Origin: an uncultured Coprococcus sp.
GTDB taxonomy: Bacteria; Bacillota; Clostridia; Lachnospirales; Lachnospiraceae
Reading direction: 5' to 3'
NCBI GenBank assembly: GCA_900548215.1
Contig: URJI01000038.1
Location: 1 to 24,688, forward strand
Length of the DNA stretch: 24,688 nucleotides
Positions within the stretch are counted from its first letter, which is position 1; each line of letters starts with the position of its first letter. Position numbers and translations under genes: made by a program. Below, piece by piece: positions 14,886-23,847 of this stretch. Under the pieces are notes generated by a model. That model did no database searches. It was given only the letters and a program-made list of their open reading frames with translations, and had not been told where the DNA came from.

Positions 14886-14973
14886 ATGGACGTGTATTGA
14901 GAAGAATTGGTGATAATAGGCGGTTTGTCTTAATATACATATAGTATTCTAATGAGCAGAGGTGGAAAATCAC

Positions 14974-16374
14974 ATGAATATAGTGCGCAGTGTAATGGAT
15001 GCGCTGGCGAGTGTCTATGATTATGCAGATGCGGTGTATGTGGTGCTGGGTGTGATTCTAAGTGCGCTTACTTTTCATCATACTTTATATTTTATAGTGA
15101 GTATATTTTTTACGAGAAAGTTTAAGCGGGCAGAGAAGTATCACAAATATGCAGTGGTTATAGCCGCAAGGAATGAGGAAGCGGTCATAGGAAACCTGAT
15201 AGACAGTATACACGCACAGGACTATCCGAAGGAATATGTTACGGTGTTTGTTGTGGCGGACAACTGTACAGATAATACGGCCAAGATAGCCCGTGAGAAG
15301 GGTGCGTGCTGTTATGAGAGATTTGATGATGCACACAGAACAAAGGGATTTGCACTTCAATTTCTTTTTGACAGGATAGAAGAAGATTATGGCAGGGATT
15401 CGTTTGAGGGATATTTCGTATTTGATGCGGACAACCTTCTGAGCCGTGACTATATATCAAGGATGAACGATTCGTTTGACGAGGGATGCAAGGTTATCAC
15501 ATCATATCGAAATACAAAGAATTTTGATGAGAACTGGATAGCGTCCACATATGCGCTCCATTGGCTCAGGTCGATCAGAACGAATCACAGAGTCAGATCA
15601 GTTTTTCATCTGGCGACGAACATTCAGGGAACAGGATTCCTGTTTGCAAATGAGCTTGTGAAGAACGGATGGAATTATACATCACTCACAGAGGACAGAG
15701 CGTTCACGGCGGACTGTGTTGTGAATGGCTATGAGATCACTTATAATGACGAGGCAGTGTTCTATGATGAACAGCCGGTCAGCCTGAAGATTGCCATGAG
15801 GCAGAGAATAAGATGGGCAAAAGGACATATATTGGCATTCTGTGACAGCGGTCCCGGACTTCTCGCGAACATCTTCCGTCCGAAGCTTCAGAAGCTGGGC
15901 AATGAGAACGAGAAAGGATTCAAAGCAGTTCTCACAGATCTGAGATTCAGATGGATGTCATTTGATACATTTGCACAGCTTGTGCCGAGAAATATAGTAT
16001 CAGCCTTCAGATGGCTCTTTATGAACTTGCTTTTTTATCCGGCATATTGTTATGTGAACGGATTTGAGCAGAAAGGATTTGGATGGCATGCGTTTCTGTT
16101 CTGTATTTTGTCGGCGGTTATATCAAGAATACTTTACAGGGTTGGCAGGTATTTTGCCAGCATACCGATCAGTGTATATCTCTTTGCGATAGAGAGGGAC
16201 AGGATTGCCAAGATTCCGCTCCGCAAGATGGCGCTATATTGTTTGACGTGGCCTACGTTTGATATTATCGGACGATATGCCCAGTATCTCGCATTGTTTA
16301 TGAAGGTAACGTGGAAGACAATTCCACATGAAAGTAAAATTAGGATAGAAGATATAAAAAATGAATGTGCTTAA
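14974..16374 (+). CDS. Membrane-bound family 2 glycosyltransferase
   Basis: 466 aa from ATG 14974, eight bases after AGAGGTGG (14958-14965); an in-frame GTG at 14962 overlaps that site. After an N-terminal membrane segment (about residues 22-45) the GT-A domain shows VVIAARNEEAVIG, VVADNCTDNT, the metal-binding FDADN, an acidic TEDRAF and QRIRW, i.e. the QxxRW signature of processive, hyaluronan/cellulose-synthase-like GT2 enzymes. Three or more hydrophobic segments follow (about residues 345-440), as in polymer-forming membrane transferases. The sugar and acceptor are unknown. Its last 14 bases overlap the LtaS-like gene, implying coupled expression and a joint role in a surface polymer or glycolipid. 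Confidence 0.9.
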   Translation: MNIVRSVMDALASVYDYADAVYVVLGVILSALTFHHTLYFIVSIFFTRKFKRAEKYHKYAVVIAARNEEAVIGNLIDSIHAQDYPKEYVTVFVVADNCTDNTAKIAREKGACCYERFDDAHRTKGFALQFLFDRIEEDYGRDSFEGYFVFDADNLLSRDYISRMNDSFDEGCKVITSYRNTKNFDENWIASTYALHWLRSIRTNHRVRSVFHLATNIQGTGFLFANELVKNGWNYTSLTEDRAFTADCVVNGYEITYNDEAVFYDEQPVSLKIAMRQRIRWAKGHILAFCDSGPGLLANIFRPKLQKLGNENEKGFKAVLTDLRFRWMSFDTFAQLVPRNIVSAFRWLFMNLLFYPAYCYVNGFEQKGFGWHAFLFCILSAVISRILYRVGRYFASIPISVYLFAIERDRIAKIPLRKMALYCLTWPTFDIIGRYAQYLALFMKVTWKTIPHESKIRIEDIKNECA

Positions 16375-18211
16375 AGAAAACAAAAAATCAATAATTTTTA
16401 TGGCGCTTCCGTTTATTCTCATGGATGTATTCACAAGATTTATGGGATTTAAATGGGATGTGCTCCATTACTATGTATTTGTTGCAGCGTTGTTCACCTT
16501 GTTGTGGACAGCGCTGATTGTCGGTATAGTTCTTTCACTCAGGAAGACGGCAGCGAGGATAGTGTATATCGTGTTCTTTGTATTTTCACTGGTGTTGTAC
16601 CTCACAAACGGCATATATTATTCGCTGACAGGTTTCTTCTTCAATACAAATCTTATCAGAATGGCAAGTGAGGGCAAATCATACATTATGGATACCATAC
16701 TTGGCACAAGTCCATGGGTGTATGCGAGTGTAGTTCTGATGATAGTGCTGGCGGTCATTGGCTGCAGGCACATTCCGGTACAGCCGCAGTTTCAGAAGAA
16801 GAGATTTGTGGTGGTTGTCATAGGATTTCTTGTGATCCATACATGTCTGCCATTTATGTACGGCAAGACGACAGATTCACTGAAATGGAATTCGTTTGAC
16901 CGCTCGGCAAATGTGTACAGAGATTTCAATGATGTGAACAAAGGCATGAAGATCACAGGAATGTACGAGTTCATTGTGAGAAACATCTATGTGGAGTATA
17001 TGAAGCCAGAGGAAAAGATCACCGATGAGGAAAAGCAGTTCCTTGATGCTGAGTACAGCGGAGGGGAGCAGGAGGCAGACAATTCATATACCGGAATCTA
17101 CAAAGGTAAGAACGTGATATTTCTTCAGCTGGAGGGAATGGATGAATGGCTGCTCAATGAGAATGATACACCGAACCTGTGGGCTCTCAAGGAGCATGCG
17201 ATCAATTTCAACGATCACTATTCGATATATACAGGCGGTGGATCTACATTTAACTCTGAGCTAGCGGTTAATACTGGATTCACAACACCTGTGACATTTA
17301 ACAAGAATCCGTATTCGTTCAATGAGAACACATTTGCGGATACTCTTCCGCAGCTGTTTAAGGCGCAGGGATATTCAGCAAATGCTTTTCATATGAATAA
17401 GGGAGAATTCTATTCCAGAAAGATCAATTATTCAAGTTGGGGATATGACAATTATTTTGGACTGAAGGACGTACAGAATTACAAGGATCTTTCATATAAG
17501 CTGGACAGAGAACTGATACTGAACGAGACATTTTACAAGAATATGTTCCAGCAGGATGGTCCATTTCTGAACTATGTCATAACATATTCGCCACATACAC
17601 CTTTCACACCTGAGAAGGAGGTGGCACATCTTCTTCTTGCAGAGAAGTATGGTGAGGATAATATTCCTGACCTGAGCGAAGAAGAATGTGCAAGGCTTCA
17701 GGCGGGAGAGACGGACAATATGGTTGGGCTGCTTATCCAGGCACTCAAGGACAACGATCTGTATGATAATACCGTGATCGTGGCATATGCGGACCACTAT
17801 CTGTACACTTTGAATGACAAGTCGGTTCTTGACAAATACAAGAACACGTCAAATAATCTTATAAATCATACACCGTTCTTCATCTGGAGCAGTGACCAGG
17901 AAAGGGTAGATATCGATCAGCCGACGTCTCAGCTGAACATACTGCCAACAGTTCTCAATCTGTTCGGCATAAAGTACAACGTCAACCGCTATCTTCTTAA
18001 GGATGCATTGGCACCTGATTATCAGGGCGTGGTATTTTTCAGTGACTACTCCTGGTATGATGGAAAAGTCTATGTGGAAGATGGCAAGGTCACAAATGGT
18101 GGCAGGATAGATGCTGAAAAGCTTGAGGATACAAGCACGTGGGTCAACAACGTTATACGGAAAAATGACCTTACTTTGAAATTTGATTATCTGAAAAATT
18201 TAAGCGAATAA
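16361..18211 (+). CDS. LTA synthase (LtaS)-family membrane phosphotransferase/sulfatase-fold protein
   Basis: 616 aa. Five N-terminal transmembrane segments (about residues 12-30, 36-60, 68-88, 117-138, 147-165) are followed by a linker and a large extracellular alkaline-phosphatase-fold domain, as in LtaS. Catalytic residues line up with LtaS: Glu258 (FLQLEGMDEW), nucleophile Thr296 (GGGSTFNSE), and metal ligands Asp478-His479 (VAYADHY), plus a substrate His in YSPHTPF. LtaS moves glycerol-phosphate from phosphatidylglycerol onto a growing chain outside the cell; relatives transfer other phospho-groups. The start overlaps the glycosyltransferase gene by 14 bases; AGGATAG upstream is a weak ribosome binding site, so coupling is likely. 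Whether it makes lipoteichoic acid or decorates the glycan of its partner is open. Confidence 0.88.
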   Translation: MNVLKENKKSIIFMALPFILMDVFTRFMGFKWDVLHYYVFVAALFTLLWTALIVGIVLSLRKTAARIVYIVFFVFSLVLYLTNGIYYSLTGFFFNTNLIRMASEGKSYIMDTILGTSPWVYASVVLMIVLAVIGCRHIPVQPQFQKKRFVVVVIGFLVIHTCLPFMYGKTTDSLKWNSFDRSANVYRDFNDVNKGMKITGMYEFIVRNIYVEYMKPEEKITDEEKQFLDAEYSGGEQEADNSYTGIYKGKNVIFLQLEGMDEWLLNENDTPNLWALKEHAINFNDHYSIYTGGGSTFNSELAVNTGFTTPVTFNKNPYSFNENTFADTLPQLFKAQGYSANAFHMNKGEFYSRKINYSSWGYDNYFGLKDVQNYKDLSYKLDRELILNETFYKNMFQQDGPFLNYVITYSPHTPFTPEKEVAHLLLAEKYGEDNIPDLSEEECARLQAGETDNMVGLLIQALKDNDLYDNTVIVAYADHYLYTLNDKSVLDKYKNTSNNLINHTPFFIWSSDQERVDIDQPTSQLNILPTVLNLFGIKYNVNRYLLKDALAPDYQGVVFFSDYSWYDGKVYVEDGKVTNGGRIDAEKLEDTSTWVNNVIRKNDLTLKFDYLKNLSE

Positions 18212-18215
18212 AAAT

Positions 18216-18263
18216 ACCCCTGTTCAAACCAGGTTTTATCAAACCTGTATGGACAGGGGTTTT
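18216..18263. terminator. Bidirectional Rho-independent terminator
   Basis: The outer stem ACCCCTGT (18216-18223)/ACAGGGGT (18253-18260) and inner stem CAGGTTT (18230-18236)/AAACCTG (18241-18247) with loop TATC are stacked through an internal loop. On the + strand TTTTG follows the stem, ending the LtaS-like transcript. On the minus strand TATTTTTATT follows, suitable for the convergent gene that stops at 18306. Confidence 0.85.
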
Positions 18264-18305
18264 GTAATTGATATAATTATTATTTCTCGCAACTGCAGAG
18301 GAGTT

Positions 18306-19304
18306 TTAGGAAATGACGCCCAATTCCCTCAATATAGCTATGGTACTATGAGAAGTTTCAACGTCGAATCCCAATGCCTCAAGCTGAGATGCGTCGGAGA
18401 TATGCTCCTTTTTAGCAGTAAGCATAGCCTCTTTCATCATATTTCTTTCTTCGGAACGACCTTCGTCTCTACTTTCTTTGAGTTCCTTTGCCATAATCCG
18501 TCTCATTGCATCGTTCATAGATTGTTCCTCCTTCCAGACTTCAATTTTTTCTTCGTTAACATTGGATACAATAGCAAATATAGCATCAGCGAACATGCTG
18601 TGTTTAATATCTAATTCATTTATACCGGATAGAAAGGTGTTATAGGTATCTTTTGTTATGTCTGTTGACAGTACATTGAGCCAGATCATATCTCGGTCAG
18701 GTTCTCCAGTGTTAGTGTTTGGTTTGGTGACTGCTACTTGTATGGGAAACTGGGCACCATCTATACGGTATATATTTTCTATATCTTCATGAATATTATA
18801 TCCAAGTTTTTCAAGAGCTTTCATCAATTTTCTTGGGTATATAGCCCTCACTATTGTGATTGTTACATCATTTTCATTTATTGGAGTGCCGTAAATGTTA
18901 CAGTTACCTGGGGCAATCATATACAGCATGGCGTATGCTTGCACTTTATAAAATGTCTCAAGATTGAGTTCGTCCTTAGGCGATTTGTATTCCAGAATGT
19001 TATGTTTCCTGAAAAAACTGCCAATGCTATTTTTTATAGTGATATCATCAAGCTTCTTGACCACTGTTAAATCTATGCTGAGTGGTTTTCGTGTGAGCTG
19101 AAATTCATCAGTGAATTCCAAGTCGTTTTCATAATCTTTTAAATATAGTCTCATGGCCTGGACAAATCCTGTATGCCATTGAGTGTAATTTGCATTATCA
19201 TCAGAATGCGTTTTGCCACCATCATTTGAATTTGAAAAATTGGCATGAGTATCAGCTATAATGTGGTGTTTACTATTTGCTTTTGTTTGGTTGTCTTTGT
19301 TCAA
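18306..19304 (-). CDS. PD-(D/E)XK nuclease-like protein, Rpn/transposase-associated type
   Basis: 332 aa. The start is TTG at 19304, six bases after a strong GGAGGT (19311-19316 on the minus strand); no ATG start is available nearby. A possible PD-(D/E)XK core is visible: Asp78 in LSIDLTVV, then Glu105-Tyr-Lys107 in ILEYKSPKDELNLETFYKVQAY, the usual D...E-x-K spacing of Rpn-like nucleases. The C-terminal ~90 residues are charged and helical (EEKIEVWKEEQSMNDAMRR, KESRDEGRSEERNMMKEAML), as in many multicopy Clostridial Rpn/'PD-(D/E)XK transposase' proteins. The first ~40 residues are polar and low in complexity. It is isolated, against the strand of all neighbours, and shares the terminator at 18216. 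Function is unproven; nuclease activity is inferred from the motif only. Confidence 0.75.
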   Translation of the reverse strand: MNKDNQTKANSKHHIIADTHANFSNSNDGGKTHSDDNANYTQWHTGFVQAMRLYLKDYENDLEFTDEFQLTRKPLSIDLTVVKKLDDITIKNSIGSFFRKHNILEYKSPKDELNLETFYKVQAYAMLYMIAPGNCNIYGTPINENDVTITIVRAIYPRKLMKALEKLGYNIHEDIENIYRIDGAQFPIQVAVTKPNTNTGEPDRDMIWLNVLSTDITKDTYNTFLSGINELDIKHSMFADAIFAIVSNVNEEKIEVWKEEQSMNDAMRRIMAKELKESRDEGRSEERNMMKEAMLTAKKEHISDASQLEALGFDVETSHSTIAILRELGVIS

Positions 19305-19623
19305 TTAAGTACCTCCATTTTACCCCATAAAATTTAAAATAACAATGTTGTAAATAATTCAACTGGCCAGTTGATAGCGCTTCTGCTTTTATTTCCCGCG
19401 GGAGATACTTTTTATAGAGAATACATGAATATGTATGTATCATCAAGACGTTTGGGAGATGTTTAACACAGAGTTCACAGAAATCAACAGAGCGTATATT
19501 TACTGTATTTTAGCCTACAGGTTTACTCCTTAAATGTGCAAATGTGTGTTAAACTGTAAAGAGTTAAAAATTGAAATTTTTCGCAGAGACATTTAGAAAA
19601 TGATATAAAGGAGGGGGAAAAAT
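19305..19623. other. Intergenic region (319 bases) between divergent nuclease-like gene and sbcDC
   Basis: This is A+T-rich DNA holding the promoters for both divergent units, with no gene visible. It contains a perfect 16-bp palindrome (19359-19374) and a G+C-rich palindrome TCCCGCGGGA (19394-19403) in otherwise A+T-rich sequence. TTGAAA (19571-19576) and TAGAAA (19594-19599) at 17-bp spacing could be the sbcD promoter, but the -10 is poor. Confidence 0.55.
19359..19374. promoter_or_regulatory. Perfect 16-bp palindrome, candidate operator
   Basis: TCAACTGGCCAGTTGA equals its own reverse complement. It lies 55 bases upstream of the TTG start of the nuclease-like gene and 250 bases upstream of sbcD, so a dimeric repressor of the nuclease-like gene is the more natural reading. 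No matching regulator is encoded in the window. Confidence 0.4.
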
Positions 19624-20790
19624 ATGCGCTTAATCCACTTATCTGACCTCCACATAGGAAAACGTGTCAACGAGTTTTCCATGCTGGAGGACCAGGAGTA
19701 TATATTAAAAGAAATTTTGGGTATCATTGATGAAGAGAAGCCGGATGGAGTCATCATAGCCGGAGATGTCTATGACAAATCGGTGCCAGGGGAGGAAGCG
19801 GTGAAGCTGCTGGACAGCTTTCTGACATCTCTGGCAAAGCGGAAACTGCAGGTGTATATGATAAGCGGCAATCATGATTCTGCTGCAAAGCTGGCGTTTG
19901 CGTCAAAGCTCATAGATCTGAGCGGAATCCACATATCACCGGTATATGACAAGTCACGATTTGCAGGAAACGAAAGAGGAAAACTTGCACCGCTGGAGCT
20001 TGGTGATTCGGATGGATTTACAGTGAAGATACATATGCTGCCATTTGTGAAGCCGGCTACGGTCAGAGCAGTATTTCCTGAGGAGGCAGATGGGATCGGT
20101 GATTATACAGATGCCTGCCGGGTGGCCATAGAACACATGGAAATAGATGAATCTGAGACAAATATTCTGGTGGCACACCAATTTGTTACTGGGGCTGAAC
20201 GTTCAGAGTCAGAGGAGAACGTGGGCGGCCTTGATAACGTGGATGTGTCTGTATTTGAGCCATTTGATTATGTGGCACTTGGACATATACATGGACCGCA
20301 GAAGGCGGGCAGGGAGACTGTCAGATACTGTGGCACACCGCTGAAGTATTCATTGTCAGAAGCAAAGCATACAAAGTCGGTTACTGTTATCGACATTCCG
20401 GAGAACAAAAAAGTCAATATAAGAACAGTGCCATTGACACCGCTTCACGAACTCCGTGAGATCAAGGGGACATTTGACGAACTGATGGATAAAAAGACAT
20501 ACGAGGGCGAGGCGGTGGATGATTATCTATATATAGTCCTCACCGATGAAGAGGATGTCCCGGATGCACTTGGCAAGCTGAGGACGGTGTATCCGAACAT
20601 CATGAAGCTCCGTTATGACAACACCAGAACCCGAACAGAACAGGTTATAGACGATGACGTGGTGCTTGAGGGCAAGAGTATGATAGAACTCTTCGACGAG
20701 CTCTATGAAAAGCAGAACAACCAGCCGATGAACGACGAACAAAGAGCAATCATGCTGGACGTGATCGGCACAGTGGATAAAGAAGTATAG
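19624..20790 (+). CDS. sbcD: Nuclease SbcCD subunit D (Mre11-like exonuclease)
   Basis: 388 aa; GGAGGGGG (19610-19617) precedes the ATG. The metallophosphoesterase core has Asp8 and His10 (LSDLHIGK), Asp48 (AGDVYDK), Asn83-His84-Asp85 (SGNHDS), His185 (VAHQF), and His221/His223 (LGHIHGP), which form the two-metal site of Mre11/SbcD. A C-terminal capping region (about residues 265-388) completes the usual length. With SbcC it forms the complex that opens hairpins and trims DNA ends, a function bearing on the stability of long inverted repeats such as the elements at 5773 and 6344. sbcC follows after 10 bases, so the two form an operon. Confidence 0.96.
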   Translation: MRLIHLSDLHIGKRVNEFSMLEDQEYILKEILGIIDEEKPDGVIIAGDVYDKSVPGEEAVKLLDSFLTSLAKRKLQVYMISGNHDSAAKLAFASKLIDLSGIHISPVYDKSRFAGNERGKLAPLELGDSDGFTVKIHMLPFVKPATVRAVFPEEADGIGDYTDACRVAIEHMEIDESETNILVAHQFVTGAERSESEENVGGLDNVDVSVFEPFDYVALGHIHGPQKAGRETVRYCGTPLKYSLSEAKHTKSVTVIDIPENKKVNIRTVPLTPLHELREIKGTFDELMDKKTYEGEAVDDYLYIVLTDEEDVPDALGKLRTVYPNIMKLRYDNTRTRTEQVIDDDVVLEGKSMIELFDELYEKQNNQPMNDEQRAIMLDVIGTVDKEV

Positions 20791-20800
20791 GGGGAGCGTT

Positions 20801-23587
20801 ATGAGACCATTACATTTGACTATGTCGGCATTTGGCCCGTATGCGGGAGTGCAGATGCTGGATCTGGATAAATTGGGCGACAACGGTCTGTATCTTGTGA
20901 CCGGTGACACCGGCGCAGGAAAGACAACCATATTTGACGCCATTTGCTATGCACTTTACGATGCGCCGAGCGGCGATGGCAGAAGTGCAAATATGATGAG
21001 ATCCACCTATGCGGAGATGACAGTTGACACTTATGTGGAGCTGGTATTCGTGCATATGGGAAAGGGGTATACGGTCAGGAGAAACCCGGACTACGAGAGG
21101 CCGAAGCTCAAGGGTGAGGGCATGACGACCCAGAAAGCAGCTGTGGAGCTTCATCTTCCGGATGGCTCTGTCATCGCAGATAGAAAGAAGGCAAATGCCT
21201 ACATACAGGAGCTTCTTGGTGTTGACAGAAATCAGTTCACACAGATATCCATGCTGGCACAAGGGGAGTTCAAGAAACTCCTTGTGGCAGACACTGTGGA
21301 GAGACAGAAGATATTCAGCAAATTATTCCATACTTCAAAATATTATGTACTTCAAAGCAGACTTCAGGATGAGACGAGAAAACTTTATAATGAGTGTGAA
21401 GATAAAAAGAAGAGTATAGAACAGTATGTGGCCGGCATAGCCTGCTGCGAGGATGATCCGGTAAGCTGCCTTGTAGACAAGGCGAAAGCTGGCCAGATGC
21501 CGGTCGCTGAGGTGGTATCGCTGATAGGTGAGATCATAGATGCGGACAACGAGAAGTGTAAACTGTATGAAAAAGAGAGGGAGACTATTGACAGAAAACT
21601 TGCGGAGTTAAATACGCAGCTTGGAAAGGCCGAGCAGCTTGAGAAGACAAAAGCAGCTCTTGAGAAAGCAAAGGCTGATCTTGTTATTGTCCAGAGTAAA
21701 AGAGAGATCGCGGCAGTTGAGTTTGAATCAGCAAAGGCCGCATATCCCGAGATCAAGGATCTGCAGAGCAGGGCGGCAGTCATTGAAAATGAACTTCCGG
21801 ATTATGATAAGCTGGATGAACTTCGAAATCAGGCTTCCAGAGAGACCGTGGAACTTTCGAAAATCAGCAAGGATCTGGAGATGGTAAGGAAGAAAGCGGC
21901 TGACCAGCAGACAGAAATCGAGAATCTCAAAACTGAGTACACAGCTCTTGAGGGCGCGGGTGAGAAACGTGCTGAACTGACAGCGGCGAAGGACAAATTG
22001 ATAACACGACGTGAGAGCCTGAACGAGCTTGAAAGTGAATTTGCCAACTTGCGAAAAAGAAGAAAACAGGCAGAGCAGGCCCAGAAAAGATATCTGGCAG
22101 ACAGAGAGTCATTCAACAAATACAAAGGCATCTACGATGCTATGGATCAGGCGTACAGAGATGGCCAGGCGGGAATCCTTGCCAGAGGACTTTCTGATGG
22201 CCAGGCCTGTCCAGTATGCGGCTCAACGTCACATCCAAAGCTGGCAGTGTGCGAGGTCATACCGCCATCTGAAAATGAACTTAAAGCTGCAAAAGATATG
22301 AGCGAGGAGGCTCACAATAAGGCAAATGCCAGTGCGGCCGATACTCAGGTCGTGGCGGCAGGTGTCAAAGATGCTGAAAAGCTCATAGCCGGGCAGTTTG
22401 CAAAGATATTTGGCGAAGAACCTCAGGGGGATGTTTTGAATGTGGAAGAACTCTCAGGCAAAACACAGGAAGCCATGGAGGATGTGACCGCCCAGATAGA
22501 AGATATCACACACAGGATAGCCGAAGAGAAGAAAAGGGCTGACAGGCGTGATATGCTGGACAAAAAGATCCCTCAGGAAGAGAAAACATTTGCCAATATG
22601 CAGACAGAGGTGGCAGAATTTGACAAGCGTATAACAGCACTTCAGGCAAAGCTTGAGTCAGACAAAAAACAATGTGACGAACTGGCAGCAGGACTTAAGT
22701 TCAAGGACAGTGTGACAGCAGCAAATGAGATGAAAACACTTCTTGCAAAAGCCCAGCGGATTCAGAAGGCTTATGATGATGCGGAAAAGAAGCACAACGT
22801 GATATTGCAGAATATTAACACGATAGAGGGGCAGATAGATGCTCTTACAAAGACGGTTGAATCTGCAGAGCATCAGGACATAGAAAAGCTGAAAATTGAT
22901 CTGACCGCACAGAAGAGTGAGCTTTCCAGAGTGAGACTTGAGCTACAGAATATAAACAGCCGCATCAGGACAAATGAGAATGCCAGGGAGAATATCGGCA
23001 AGAGGTCAGATGAGCTGACAGCAGTCACGGACAAATATAGAAACGTAAAGGCGCTCTATGACACTGCGTCGGGCAATGTCACAGGTAAGAATAAGATAAC
23101 ATTTGAGACGTACATCCAGATGACATATTTTGACAGGATCATACGGCGTGCAAATCTCAGGTTCCTAAAAATGTCAGACGGCCAGTATGAACTTAGAAGA
23201 ATCATGGAACCATACAGCAATCAGAAGAAGACCGGTCTTGATCTCTGTGTGGTAGATCACTATAACGGAAGCAGAAGAGATGTGAAGTCGCTGTCCGGAG
23301 GTGAGTCTTTCATGGCGTCGCTGTCACTTGCACTCGGACTCTCTGACGAGGTTCAGGCTTCGGCAGGAGGCATCCAGATAGACACGATGTTTGTGGATGA
23401 GGGCTTCGGTTCTCTTGACACAGAGAAGACCCTGCCACAGGCATACAACGCTCTGGCCAGCGTGACAGAGGGCCGCAAGCTGGTGGGAATCATCTCACAC
23501 GTGACTGAACTCAAGGAAAAGATAGACCGGCAGATAGTTGTGGAGAAGGACAAAACCGGCAGGGCGAAGGCGAGAATGGTGGTGTAA
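20801..23587 (+). CDS. sbcC: Nuclease SbcCD subunit C (Rad50-like ATPase)
   Basis: 928 aa; GGGGGAG (20790-20796) is four bases before ATG. The N-terminal ATPase half has Walker A at G35-x-x-G-x-G-K41-T (GDTGAGKTT), then two long coiled-coil arms (about residues 190-440 and 500-750) joined by the zinc-hook Cys470-P-V-Cys473. The C-terminal half holds the signature LSGGES (Leu831-Ser836) and Walker B FVDEGFGSLD (Asp866-Glu867). This is the complete SbcC/Rad50 layout; it is somewhat short because of shorter arms. It drives ATP-dependent opening of SbcD for DNA-end and hairpin processing. A fragment of an acetyltransferase gene begins at the base after its stop. Confidence 0.96.
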   Translation: MRPLHLTMSAFGPYAGVQMLDLDKLGDNGLYLVTGDTGAGKTTIFDAICYALYDAPSGDGRSANMMRSTYAEMTVDTYVELVFVHMGKGYTVRRNPDYERPKLKGEGMTTQKAAVELHLPDGSVIADRKKANAYIQELLGVDRNQFTQISMLAQGEFKKLLVADTVERQKIFSKLFHTSKYYVLQSRLQDETRKLYNECEDKKKSIEQYVAGIACCEDDPVSCLVDKAKAGQMPVAEVVSLIGEIIDADNEKCKLYEKERETIDRKLAELNTQLGKAEQLEKTKAALEKAKADLVIVQSKREIAAVEFESAKAAYPEIKDLQSRAAVIENELPDYDKLDELRNQASRETVELSKISKDLEMVRKKAADQQTEIENLKTEYTALEGAGEKRAELTAAKDKLITRRESLNELESEFANLRKRRKQAEQAQKRYLADRESFNKYKGIYDAMDQAYRDGQAGILARGLSDGQACPVCGSTSHPKLAVCEVIPPSENELKAAKDMSEEAHNKANASAADTQVVAAGVKDAEKLIAGQFAKIFGEEPQGDVLNVEELSGKTQEAMEDVTAQIEDITHRIAEEKKRADRRDMLDKKIPQEEKTFANMQTEVAEFDKRITALQAKLESDKKQCDELAAGLKFKDSVTAANEMKTLLAKAQRIQKAYDDAEKKHNVILQNINTIEGQIDALTKTVESAEHQDIEKLKIDLTAQKSELSRVRLELQNINSRIRTNENARENIGKRSDELTAVTDKYRNVKALYDTASGNVTGKNKITFETYIQMTYFDRIIRRANLRFLKMSDGQYELRRIMEPYSNQKKTGLDLCVVDHYNGSRRDVKSLSGGESFMASLSLALGLSDEVQASAGGIQIDTMFVDEGFGSLDTEKTLPQAYNALASVTEGRKLVGIISHVTELKEKIDRQIVVEKDKTGRAKARMVV

Positions 23588-23847
23588 GGCAGACCATTAT
23601 GTGTGTGTGGAGCGAGAATTATCCTGACGAGAATACCATAGCTTTTGACCCGAATAACGGGGATCTGTTTGTTATGAAGAATGACAAAAAAGAAAATGTA
23701 GCCACAATATCTATAGATCACGACGATGCAGTGGAGGCACTTGAGAGATTGCTAGACGGACAGGATGGCGTTGTAGTGGGAAGAGCCTCGGACTTTGCAT
23801 TCAAGACCAGGAACGATGAAGTGAGAAGAACAGAAGGATACTTATAA
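23588..23847 (+). pseudogene. Truncated copy of the GNAT acetyltransferase gene
   Basis: The open frame 23599-23847 (82 aa) begins CVWSENYPDENTIAFD and runs to ISIDHDDAVEAL. This matches residues ~25-72 of the GNAT protein at 6921 with few changes. DNA similarity starts with AGGC(A/G)GACCAT at 23588, directly behind the sbcC stop, and ends at GTGGAGGCACTT (about 23742). Both the N-terminus and the whole acetyl-CoA motif A are missing. The remaining tail (ERLLDGQDGVVVGRASDF...) matches nothing I know. It cannot be a working acetyltransferase. Its TAA overlaps the ATG of the next gene (TAATG), so the remnant may now serve as a translated leader for that gene. Confidence 0.8.
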
